Source: Cokeromyces recurvatus (Eukaryota; Mucoromycota; Mucoromycetes; Mucorales; Mucoraceae). Taken from it: DNA of 64,000 nucleotides. Below are positions 10,140-20,600 of the stretch, in pieces. Both the position numbers and the translations under genes were made by a program. The first letter of the stretch is position 1; every line of letters begins with the position of its first letter. The notes below the pieces were generated by a model. The model was given only the letters and a program-made list of their open reading frames with translations, ran no database searches and had not been told where the DNA came from. The stretch lies in NCBI RefSeq assembly GCF_025118155.1, contig NW_026251426.1, positions 124,001 to 188,000 of the forward strand. Direction: 5' to 3'.

Positions 10140-11688
10140 TCATTCGGTCACATATGACTCTGATCTAAATACTATAAAATAGTATGTAATAGATCATCAT
10201 ATATACAACAGAACTCAAAAAAAAAAAAAAAAAAAAAAAAAAGAAAGAAAAAAAAAAGAAACATGGAGGATTTTTTATGAATAAATCTATTATGTTTAAG
10301 AGCGCTTAACCTTAGAATAGCAGAATAAAAAGGATAGTTTATTTAAAAACAGATAAGAAAAGTATTTAATCGCAACACTATAATTATCATCCTTATCCAT
10401 AAAATATATAAATACTCTTACATTATTAACCTTTATTTTGTATAATTGAGTTAATTCATTTTTTTTTACCTTTATCTTAATAAAGCTTATTGACAAGTCT
10501 CAACGTATTTCTTCTCTCTGTTTTATTTTATTTCCTATTTATATTTTATTATATTCTTACCTGTAAACCACAACATTAATAAGCTTAAGGAATACGACAT
10601 TTAAGACTTTATAAAAATATAAACGATACTGCGCTAACTGAAAAAAACAAACTGTATCAGGTAATAAGTGTATGTTAATTTTTCAATTAAGCTGAATCAA
10701 AGCTTCATCTTTTGATGTATCTTATTTAGATTGTTTATTATCATATCCTCTGGATCAAATATTCCCAATATAGGACGAGACATTAATAAAGCATGCTTGT
10801 TGAAAGAAAAACATTGAATTACCAGACTTGTATAGTTTTATGTATATAATCCTCAAAGAATCTTCTCTTCTATTTATTATTTTTTTTCTTTCTTCCTTCA
10901 CAAGTCTAACATCGATGATGCATAACTTTTTAACAAATGCCTACGCATTACAATGATTGTTATGCTCTTTTATAATTAATTGGAGATATTTCTATTATTG
11001 TAAATGAGCTCTACATCCTTCATCAGTCACAAGGTAGAATCAATGGATTACATTACACATTTTCTTTATTATTATTTTATAGCACTCAATAATTATAGTA
11101 GTCCTTATTATATGATGGTTTAACAGTTTCAAAACGAAATATTATTTTGATTAGACTACTTAGTTTAGAAGAGAGTCTTTGACATGTATAAGTGTACTTT
11201 TACGTAATTTGTTTTCTTTTCTCTCAAGTCTAATGAAAACGAATTGTCATACTACAAGAATTTACCTGTTTATGGATCAAACACATTTTATTTATAGTAT
11301 ATATTAAAAAGTCAATAAGGAAAATATATATAAGCTTGACAGTCAATATTAATTCACACACACACACACACACTCTCTCTCTCTCTTATATATTAAACAA
11401 TCATGGATATAAAATCGACAATTCGTATTTTTCATCCTTTTAAATTAATAAACTTGTTACTGTTTCTTTTTTTTTTCCTTTTTTGTTTATCTGAAATTAA
11501 GGTTAATCTTTTAATTCAATCATTTCAATCCAAAAAAAAATGAATATTATCGTTTTCCTTAAATAAATATAGTTTATTACGATACGACAAGAAAGGAGGG
11601 AGAACAATAAGATATATATAAAGGTATGATTAGGTATTTCTCCAAAAAATATAAATAATGTAGGTCATAGGAAAAAAACAAAGCATTT
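10140..11688. other. Gene-free AT-rich interval
   Basis: I see no supported gene. It contains an A-rich tract at 10217-10260, (CA)n followed by (CT)n at about 11356-11386, and the 3' flank of the Fe-S assembly gene. The short minus-strand open frame at 10296-10496 is AT-driven and shows no protein-like pattern. Confidence 0.5.
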
Positions 11689-12262
11689 CTAAATAGCAAA
11701 GGATTCTCCACAACCACAAGTACCTTTCGCATTAGGATTATTAAATACAAAATGCTCTGATAGTTTATCTTGAACATAATCCATTTCGCTACCAAGCACT
11801 GTAAGAAGCGCTTTTGAATCAACTAATACTGTAACTCCTATCAATTAGCATACATTAATAAAAACCAAAAAAAAAAAGAAAAAGAAAAAGAAAAAAAAAT
11901 ATAAGCAAATAAAAACTGCGATTTGCATCATTTACCATCTTGATTAACTATTTCATCGAATTTCCCTTTAGAATCTGTAAATTGTAAATCATATGCATTT
12001 CCTGAGCAACCCTTTTGTTTGACTCCTACTCGAAGATATCGAGGGGTAGACCCTTCAGTTAATGTTTTTAATCGAGATACCGCTGCCGGTGTCTATAAAA
12101 ATATATTTGTTAACTTCTTTCATTAAATTTGTAAGTAAACCTTTTTAAAAAAAAAGAAAAAATTACCAATGTTAAAGCAGCCTTTCTTAATCGTAGTCTT
12201 GAATTATTAGATGTTTTTATTGAATTGGGAGCAACTTGTCTTACAATGGCACCAATAGACAT
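11689..12262 (-). CDS. ISA1: A-type iron-sulfur cluster assembly protein (ISCA1/Isa1-like)
   Basis: Three exons: 12262-12167, 12092-11936 and 11828-11689, giving 130 residues. A-type scaffold/carrier proteins take part in mitochondrial [4Fe-4S] assembly. Seen here: an N-terminal basic, Ser/Thr-rich leader that could target mitochondria, the HesB-type core with VGVKQKGCSGNAYDLQF carrying the first conserved Cys, VLVDSKALLTVLG in the middle, and the C-terminal CGCGESF with the two other cluster ligands. CGCGESF is closer to ISCA1 than to ISCA2. Both introns are GT-AG and phases match. Some Isa1 proteins have longer leaders. Confidence in family is high; the exact third-exon acceptor is slightly less certain. 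Confidence 0.93.
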
Positions 12263-13340
12263 TTTTTCGTAGCAAAAAAAAAAAAAAAAAAAAAAGTGTG
12301 GGGGAAAATTTATGAAATGTGAAGGGGGTGTACATGAAATTTCAATAAGATTTAAGGCGTTGTGACTTGCATGAACCGTTTTCAGCTTTAAAATGTGTCA
12401 ATTACATAATAGAGTGGTAAACGAAATGTAGAAACATCATAAATGAAATTCAGGTAATGCATTAATTCAATTTAGGCAAGAATGCTGTATTATTAAGAAT
12501 TTTGAAAGGAAGAAATAAAATCAGCCTTTAAAACAGCAAATAAAGAATATGTTTATTTGGAAACCACTTATCTCGAAAAAATGTTCACCTTATGAACTAA
12601 ATTGTCATAACCCCCCTAAATTAAAGTAGTTTTGGCATGGATCCTAAACCACTTGCTATTGAAGCTTCTTTATAAAAAAAAAATATCAAAAGTGTACGTA
12701 CATTATTGGTTAAAAGCCAAGCTCAAAAAGCACATTACTTTTAGAAAAAAGATATTTAGAACTATTCATCATTTATTTCAAAAAAAAAAGTAAATAAAAA
12801 AACTTAACAAGTTAGCTTGAAATAAAGAAAAAGAAAAACCATGTTGAAAAATGGAAGAAAACTTATTATATGACTCTCTCATTAGCAAAATAACATTCTC
12901 TTAAAATAGCCTCAATTGTGTGCCATTATGCTTGATGCATTTTATATATTTGGAAGGCTAAATCCCCCCTCCCTTTAATTTTTCCAATTTCGATATGAGA
13001 GTTTAAGGTCTAAATGACAAAATACCATAAATGTAGATTTTGACTGTAGTGCAGATACGTGTATTAATATATAAGAAGATATTATAATGATTATAAATTA
13101 TATGCGAATGCAAGAAAAAAAAAGATGGAAAAATATTGAGATATGACAATAGTTTACGCAAAGAAACGCGACTTATATTCTATAATTTATTGGCATAAGG
13201 TACCTTTGTAGAAATACATATTTACTGGTTGTAAAGAAAATAATTTATTACAAAAGAGGCAATATAAATTATACGGTAAGCATAATGTGTTTTTTCTTTT
13301 CTTTTTCTTTTCTTTTATATATTTATAAGCACAACAAAAT
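12263..13340. other. Divergent intergenic region
   Basis: This lies between the minus-strand ISA1-like gene and the plus-strand orphan gene. It has an A-run at 12275-12295 directly upstream of ISA1 and scattered A/T tracts. No coding frame or clear repeat was found. Confidence 0.5.
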
Positions 13341-14215
13341 ATGAATATTAACAGTAGTAACAACACCAACAAAATCAGCAATAGTAGTAGTAGTAGTAAC
13401 ATCGATAATACTACTATTTATAATGTTCTCCTTACTTTAAGTAATCAACTAGCCGAGCATAATGACTTGCTACGTCAATTACAAAAGCAATTAAGTGAAC
13501 AATTTGTGTGTAATTCAAATCAAAATCATTCATATTCTCTTGAGCAGCAGAACGCAAGTAAATAAGTCTGTTATTTTATTCTATTTATATCATTTTTTAA
13601 TAAAATAACCTTTTTTTTTTAATCATCTAGTCAATCATAAAAATAAAGTTGCTGAAGTCATCGCTGAACCCAATTGCAGAGGTCCAAGAGACCTAAAGGC
13701 TAACCTTGTTAGTACTGTTACTAATGGTAAGTATCCTGGTACAGTAGCTAGAATTAATGTACTGTTACAGACACTACACAAAGACCAGTACGGCCAAAAT
13801 GCTGTTCTCTCTGATGAGCAGATCAATATAAAGCGTCTTGTTTTAAGACATTTGGCAAGGCAGATGAGACATAAAATGGCCAATGATGGTATTAAAGCAA
13901 CTAAATGGAGTCAAGTAGCAAATGACGATCAACTTTATTACGAGTTGAAATTGGAGGAGGAAGCTACTGAATCAGGCATCAATATATACCGCTGTAGGCA
14001 ACAATGGTGCGCTAAGCTATTGTTGCAAGAAACGTATAAGACTCATACTGAAATTAGAAAAAGAAGACGACAACAACAAGTATGTATATAAGTTTATTTT
14101 TGTATAAAAGCTTTCTTTATTAAACATACAATTCGTGGTGTAATTTTAGGCTGTCAGTGATTCCAACAACCATAATATGATTAAAGAGGAACCATCGTCA
14201 CCTAAACTATTATAA
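13341..14215 (+). CDS. Unrecognised nuclear-type protein
   Basis: Exons 13341-13557, 13631-14079 and 14150-14215 join in phase to a 243-residue protein. The N terminus is rich in Asn and Ser, then comes a predicted short coiled coil (NQLAEHNDLLRQLQKQL). The central ~130 residues look like a folded helical domain (RGPRDLKANLVSTV, RINVLLQTLHKDQYG, KRLVLRHLARQMRHKM, YRCRQQWCAKLL). A basic RKRRRQQQ patch could act as a nuclear signal, and the tail has MIKEEPSSPK, which fits a SUMO consensus (psi-K-x-E). I do not recognise the domain; a DNA- or chromatin-binding role would be a guess. Splicing is well supported because the frame stays open and phases agree across both introns. Confidence 0.7.
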
Positions 14216-14547
14216 TGGGTATCAAAGTCTAAATACCATGATACGAAAGATATAAAGACCAGAAAAAAAAAAAAGAGAAAAGAAAAAGTTTACAGTTTAA
14301 ATTAATAAAGCAAGTAGTAAACTTGCAGTGTTTGAACTCAATATTCATAAGTAAACCGACAGATTATACAAGAAGTTAGATATTATTGGGTTTTTTGGCT
14401 AAAATTGCGAGCTTCCTTCCATTAAATTATAATTATAGGTAAAATATTAATACCTTTGGTCATTCTCTACATAAATTTCATTAACTAAACAATATATTAA
14501 TGTAAGCAATGTACATTGTTTAGTAAATCACTTTATGCAAAACTAGC

Positions 14548-14575
14548 TACTCTACTCTACTCTACTCTACTCTAA
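14548..14575. repeat. Short (CTCTA)n tandem repeat
   Basis: About five copies of a CTCTA unit lie between the 3' ends of two convergent genes. Confidence 0.8.
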
Positions 14576-14727
14576 TTTTGATTCTTTGTATACATATATA
14601 TTTTATTTTGATGTTGGTATAAGTAATATAATATAAATTGTAATGCTCAAGTTATCTTTATATATGCTGTAAATATGTATATATATGTATGCGTGTATAT
14701 ATAAATGTATATGTATATCTGTATATA

Positions 14728-15609
14728 TTATTCAGATAAGGATGCTTCTTGATATCCTTTCATTTTTTCAATCAATTTCATTGTAAGGGGATCTGAAAAT
14801 CCAAAAAACTAACAAAATAGGATGCTAGTTAACATACATTGGAAAATTCAATATTTTATATGAATATGTATTAAATAAACTTTACCAAGGGCCCGCTCAC
14901 TCGTGTATTGCTTGATTTACTTTTAAGACATGCTTCTGTCCATGGAGCAGTTGGTGTATTTCCCTTCCATCCTATATTTTTATCAGCTAGTTGTACTTCA
15001 AATATTGGCCCACTATCTTCATTAGGTGGTGATAAGATGCCCATTACATAATCATTGCCAAAGTGAGATTTAGTTGCCCTATAACCAATTGGATAAGGAT
15101 GTTTATATTTGCACTATAAAGAAATAATAGCTCATTAGTTTATAGATATCTCGTCTTGCATAGATCAACACTTTACACCTCGACTACTCCATGATTTAGA
15201 ACGTCCCTTCCCTGTATTTAATTCTCCTAGTTCCCATATTGTTGTTCCTATACTTCTCAGTGTCAATGGGACATAAATTTCATCAGGCAAAGAATGTTCT
15301 ATATCAGCTACTTCGACCGTAGCAGTTGGTACACTTAATTGTCGAATACGATCATGGTCATCAACAATAGCACTTAGTTCCGTCTACTCAAAATAAAAAT
15401 AAGTATTTTGATTGTTTATCATACTTTGTATTCATTTTTTACAATTTCTTCTGGTGTTTCACCTCGAATTCTTCTTGACAATCGCGTCGGTTGTTTTGGT
15501 GTTGGTGTTCGATGTCTGTATGTTAAACGTCTTTTTTTCATATTCGCTTCAGTGTTAACTTTAGGAATATCCTAAAAGAGAAAAAAAAATGAAGTTATTA
15601 TATGTATTG

Positions 15610-15656
<47 letters not shown>

Positions 15657-15830
15657 TTTACAGCTGCTATACCACTAGTTGTTAATGAAGTTAGACCTAA
15701 TTCCTTTAATAGGTTTTGGTTTTCTTCCATGTTCAATTTTCGTTTTAATTCATAATTGCTATTATTAAAAAAGTAAATATAGGAGCTATAGGGGAAGTTA
15801 ACGTGTGTACCTTAAATTTGATATTGTCAT
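14728..15830 (-). CDS. FYRN/FYRC-domain protein (TBRG1-like)
   Basis: Six exons (15830-15811, 15758-15662, 15571-15443, 15383-15177, 15113-14886, 14808-14728) give 253 residues, all phases consistent. After a short helical start and a basic segment (KKRRLTYRHRTPTPKQ), residues about 115-165 form an FYRN unit (PLTLRSIG...HPYPIGYRAT) and about 166-245 an FYRC unit (GPIFEVQL, GNTPTAPWTEAC, GPLFFGFSDP). These paired F/Y-rich domains fold together and occur in chromatin proteins such as trithorax-type methyltransferases and TBRG1. Here they stand alone, without SET, PHD or JmjC domains. It starts head-to-head with SET2 (about 550 bp between ATGs), so the two may share a promoter region. The third intron holds (TA)n(TG)n repeats. 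Confidence 0.85.
15611..15656. repeat. (TA)n(TG)n microsatellite in an intron
   Basis: Alternating TA then TG dinucleotides inside an intron of the FYRN/FYRC gene, next to its 5' splice site. Confidence 0.85.
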
Positions 15831-16167
15831 GGTAAATGGAAACTTTATACAAATATAAAAGGAACGCCAACTAAAGAAAAAATTATGTTTAAAGTTATTT
15901 TTTTTTTTTATTTTTTTTTAAGAAAAAAAAAATTGACGTGACTTTTTAAAATGATAAGAATTGGAGTGAATAGTATGAGCAGTGTACATGTTAAATAAAT
16001 AAGGTCAATTATATTAACTATGCATCATATATGCTTATTTACAGTAGCATAATGAAAATAATTTTGGCAATTTGAAAAAGGGAACCAATGAAATTGGTGG
16101 CTTAGTTATTTTTGTATTATAGACATGAAATACGGCTGTTGTTGTTAAAGGAGATTATTATTTATTT

Positions 16168-16173
<6 letters not shown>

Positions 16174-16219
<46 letters not shown>
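16174..16219. repeat. ~45-bp poly-T tract between divergent genes
   Basis: An almost pure T run in the intergenic region between the FYRN/FYRC gene and SET2. Long dA:dT tracts disfavour nucleosomes, so it may mark a shared nucleosome-free promoter; this is inference. Confidence 0.7.
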
Positions 16220-16220
<1 letters not shown>

Positions 16221-16377
16221 TAAGAAAAAAAATTTATTTTTAACTTAGTCAGTTTTACACGTCGTTAGTTTATTTTATTACATATCTTTATAAATAAAAA
16301 AAACGGGGATTTTTTTTATTATACTATTCTTGTTTTAGAAGCAACTTTTTTTTCTCTCTTTTTTTTTTTACAACAGC

Positions 16378-17142
16378 ATGCAAAGTGCTGACATCAGGTT
16401 ATTATCAATCCTAATAAAAACTCATTTTGATGTACTAACATTTTATATTTTGTAGACCTTTAAAAACTATAGCTAATGATCAACAAGGCGATGAAGAGGA
16501 AAATCAAGATACGACAGGTATTTTTTTTTCCTTTCTTTTAATTCTTTATACATGTATAAATATATACTTATCTCTTTAATAGATGTTCTTGATGAATTAA
16601 CAACTACAACCCGTTTTAATGATCTCTCTCTATCTCCAACACAGATAGAATTACTTACAGATTGTCCTACCACTTATAACGATGACAATGACAATTACTA
16701 CTATCATTCTCTTCCAAAAAACAATGATGACGATGGCGATGACGATGACGACGACGATACTTCCATCATACTTCCCTCTGCTACAGCAGATGCTATGGAA
16801 ACTTACGTTAACATTAATGAAAATATATACTGTGGAACAGCTACCGGTAAATCTATTGCTGAAGAAAGCATGCCATGTGAATGCAAATATAGACCTGATC
16901 TCGATGATCCTATTGCTGCTTGTGGTGACGATAACCACTGCATCAATCGCATGATGTTTATGGAATGTCTCGTTGACGACTGTCCATGCGATCGTTATTG
17001 TAGAAATCGTCGTTTTCAGTTAAGACAGTATGCTCGTGTAGATGTAATTCGAACAGAAAAAAAAGGATTTGGTCTAAGAGCATTAACTGATTTACCAGCG
17101 TAAATAAAACTCCATTCATCAAAAAACAGACATGTTGCTGAC

Positions 17143-17175
<33 letters not shown>

Positions 17176-19506
17176 TAGAAATGCATTTATCATGGAATAT
17201 ATTGGTGAGGTTATCACAAATTCGGAATTTGTTAAAAGGACAAAGGAATATGAAGCAGCTGGATTAAAGCATTATTATTTTATGACCTTAAAGACAGATG
17301 AGGTATGGATCATTAATGCATCATCATCATCATCGTTGACTAATGCTTGATTGTGTAGATTATTGATGCAACAAAAAAAGGTTGTTTGGCTAGATTTATT
17401 AATCACTCATGTAATCCAAACTGCGTAACTCAGAAATGGGTAGTCGGAAAGCGCATGCGTATAGGTATCTTTACACGACGAGCCATTAAGGCAGGATTAG
17501 AATTAACTTTTGATTATAAGTTTGAAAGATACGGGTAATATCAGCTAATACGATAAAGTATATACAAACTTTATTAAAACTTTGTTCTTTAGAGCTGTTG
17601 CACAGAAATGCTATTGTGGTGAACCGAATTGTAAAGGATTTATTGGAGGATCGTTAAAGACAAACGACGATATACCTACAAATGAGCCTAATCTTATCGT
17701 CAATGATAATGAATCTAGTAGTGGCACAGATGAATCGAGTGATGAATCTAGTATTCAGTCTGATTATGATAACGAGGATGAAAAACAACGTAAACATTCT
17801 GAAGATATGACTGTCACTTTAACACAGAAACGATTATTACGAAAGATGCGACGTACTACTGGTTTACAACAGCCTGATGAAGTTCAGTCGTTCGTTAAAC
17901 GCATGTTGGACTCAGTAGGTAAACCTCACCTAGTCCTCAAGCTTCTTTATCGTTTACAAATTACTGACAGCAAAGAAATCCTCAAGACCTTTTTGCGTCT
18001 TCATGGTCTGAAGATGCTCAAATTCTGGCTTGGCGAGTGGAAACAAAACCAAGAGATTCTTGTTAAAGTCCTGAAAGTTTTACAAACTCTACCGTTAGCT
18101 AATAAGAATGGTTTAGAGGATGCTAATATGTTTAATGTTGTGGGAAAGTTGACAACACATGATGATAAGCAGGTGAGAGAACTGTCTGTCTCATTGTTGG
18201 CCATTTGGAGTCAACTTAAGAGTGTTTATAGGATTCCTAAAAAACGTACGAATACTAGTACTGAGGAAGTAATGGAGGAAAAACAACGTTACAATTCTAG
18301 TCGTGAGTTCTTTGATCCAGACGATGATTATTTTGAGTATTTATCGTTAGATGTGGATGCTGCGGAAATTTTATGGAAATGTGAATACCCACCAAGACCA
18401 ACGATACCAACTGCTCCTCGAGCTATGATTGATGCTTGTATTAAAAACGGGTATTTTGCGTTTGGTCGTAATGGATTTTTCCCTATGATAGAAGAGGAAG
18501 AGCTGCAGCAGTATCAACAGCAAGCAATCTCACCTGTTGTTAAACATATCAGACCCATCACAAGTAAATTAAAGCCTCAATCAAAACCACAACCATCACA
18601 GTCACCACAGTTACCTCAACCACCACAGCCGTTACCACCTAATTGGAGATTTGCACATGCAGAAGATGGAACCATCTATTATTATAATCGTTTGACCAAT
18701 AAGACACAATGGGAGTTTCCAGCAATCGAAACACCAACGTCATCTGCTACTATTGAAGGTGTTACTAACCCATCCGATCTTGAAGAACTGGTTGAAAAAA
18801 CTATTGCTGAATCTAAAAAAAAACGAAAGTTGATAATACGTAGTGAGACCAATAGCCCATCACCATCCAAACGCTCGCTTGACGAAATCGAACTCAAAAA
18901 GGAAGTAGGAAAGATTGTAACCAAATACCTAACAAAACAAAAGCATCTATGGAATAACGATAAATTTTTATTTAAAGAACTAGCAAGAAAGGTATGTTTT
19001 TTGTTATATATATATATATATAAAAGAAGAAAAAGATATATACATGTATACATATACATACATTACAGAGTTCTAAACTTTCTTTTTAGATTACACATCA
19101 TATTGTAAATAGAGAAAGTCAGTCATCAAGAAAGCTACAATCAATTAATAGTGTGCGGTCTAAAATTGAGAAATTTATTGATACTCATGGTTCTGAATTG
19201 GTAGTAAAGGTACAAAAAAAGATGGAGACTACAAAACCAACAACCGGCAAAAGTAGTAGTCCACCACCATCATCAGAGGAGTTATCACCTGATAAACCAC
19301 CAATCACTAATACTACACCTATTTCAGTCAATTCATCACCTCTCTCGCCTTATTATGAACAAAGATCACGAGCTTATTATAATCGCTATAACAGTCGTCC
19401 ACCTTCACCTTATTACCATCGAAGATATTATCGACGATCATCACCATATCGTTATTATAGGAGAAGAAGGTCATTATCAGATGATGGGATGTATAGAACA
19501 ATTTAA
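16378..19506 (+). CDS. SET2: Histone H3 lysine-36 methyltransferase Set2
   Basis: Seven exons (16378-16397, 16456-16517, 16583-17099, 17179-17302, 17359-17534, 17593-18991, 19090-19506) give 904 residues. Set2 methylates H3K36 during elongation by binding phosphorylated RNA polymerase II. Domains in order: an acidic N terminus with an Asp run; AWS zinc domain (about 125-172, Cys-rich); SET (about 173-300) with [17 protein letters not shown] and the ELTFDY block; post-[11 protein letters not shown] (about 308-321); a TFIIS/LEDGF-like helical region (about 395-510); a WW-like module (about 646-680, [13 protein letters not shown]); and an SRI domain for polymerase CTD binding (about 735-813). 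After SRI an unusual ~90-residue tail rich in Tyr, Arg, Ser and Pro follows ([11 protein letters not shown]). The short first exon and the intron bearing a long T run are by-eye calls. Confidence 0.93.
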
Positions 19507-19644
19507 TAGAATCCTATTCTTTTTTTTTTTCGTTTTAATTTATAATATTTGTGTTCATATATGTATACATATTTTCTTCTTCTTCTCTTCCCCTTCTCCC
19601 TCCCTAATATTGTAAATAATTTAATTCATAAAATTGCTTATAAG

Positions 19645-20263
19645 TTAAACAATTATAAGATTTCTGATAATTTCACCGTGTAAAGTGGCTTGTATTTTAT
19701 CTGTAGCTTTGTTAAATTCTTCTAATGGCTCGATATGTATCATTTGTTTCTTGTTGTGATATGTCTTTGTAAGCAACAAACTATCCTCTCGTCCCTTTGT
19801 CATGAATACAATGGGTGATTTCTTTAAAAGAAATGAGGGTACACCAACGACCCTCAGCGGATCATCTTCTATGCAGGCATTATTGTTTAAGAAAAGCACA
19901 ACCTTGGCTCGAGATGGGATTTGATCATGTAACGAAGACTGAGGGTCGAATACTTTCATCATCACCATCCATACTGATGTATCCCCATCACTTTCTAGAA
20001 CATCATCATGTGTCACCAACCATGTACCAGCACCAGTACCAGTAGTAAATTTCTTATTTTTATCATTAGGCTCTTCTTCTCCCATGATTTGTACAACCAC
20101 TATCTCATAACTTTGACTTGCTGTCATCCACTTTAGGCTGTATTCACGACTTGCATATCTGTAATGCCGTATCTGTGTTGATGAAGACCAAAAGACAAGT
20201 TCAAAATCGTTAGCAGCATGTTTGACTATTGCTTCTAACGGGACCTTCACGTCTTCTTCATCA
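19645..20263 (-). CDS. Unrecognised ~200-residue protein, start unclear
   Basis: A long minus-strand frame encodes about 205 residues ending ATLHGEIIRNLIIV. It looks like one folded domain with alternating hydrophobic stretches (DFELVFWSSSTQIRHYRY, KWMTASQSYEIVVVQIM, RAKVVLFLNNN). I do not recognise it. The frame has no ATG at its beginning: it reads SDEEDVKVPLEAI after an in-frame stop, and the only nearby ATG (complement of 20262-20264) is one base out of frame. The first in-frame Met is at about residue 42, inside the apparent domain. Either a start-proximal one-base deletion, a missed upstream exon or a non-AUG start is needed. The gene is followed on the same strand by no close neighbour and converges with SET2. 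Confidence 0.6.
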
Positions 20264-20600
20264 CTTTTTTATTTTTTTTGTAAGATTTTTAATAAATAGT
20301 TTATTATAAAAGCTTTTCTATTTTTTTTTCTATTTTACCTAACAATGAATGGATTTGCTTTTTTTTTTAAAGAAAAAAAAAGAAAAAAAAAAAGAAGAAA
20401 GAAAGAAAAGAAGACAATAAAACAAAAAAACAAAACAAAAAGAACAAGAAGAACAAAAAAAAAAAAAAATCAGGGGAAAGAAGAAAAAAAAAAAAGATTA
20501 CATTATGTCAGAATAGGGTATATTTGCAGTACAAACAAAATTCTACATGTATATAATATCTGGCGCTTTTTTTTTTTCTTTTTTTTTTTTTTTTTCTTTA
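20264..20600. other. Low-complexity purine-rich spacer
   Basis: Runs of A and AAG-type repeats and a T run at 20570-20596 fill the gap between the mannosidase stop and the 201-residue ORF. The plus-strand frame here (Lys/Arg only) is a composition artefact. Confidence 0.6.

Noticed and set aside
16552..16954. Alternative frames around the Asp run of SET2
   Set aside because: Shadows of the GAT/GAC repeats; the Set2 frame has consistent splicing into the AWS domain.
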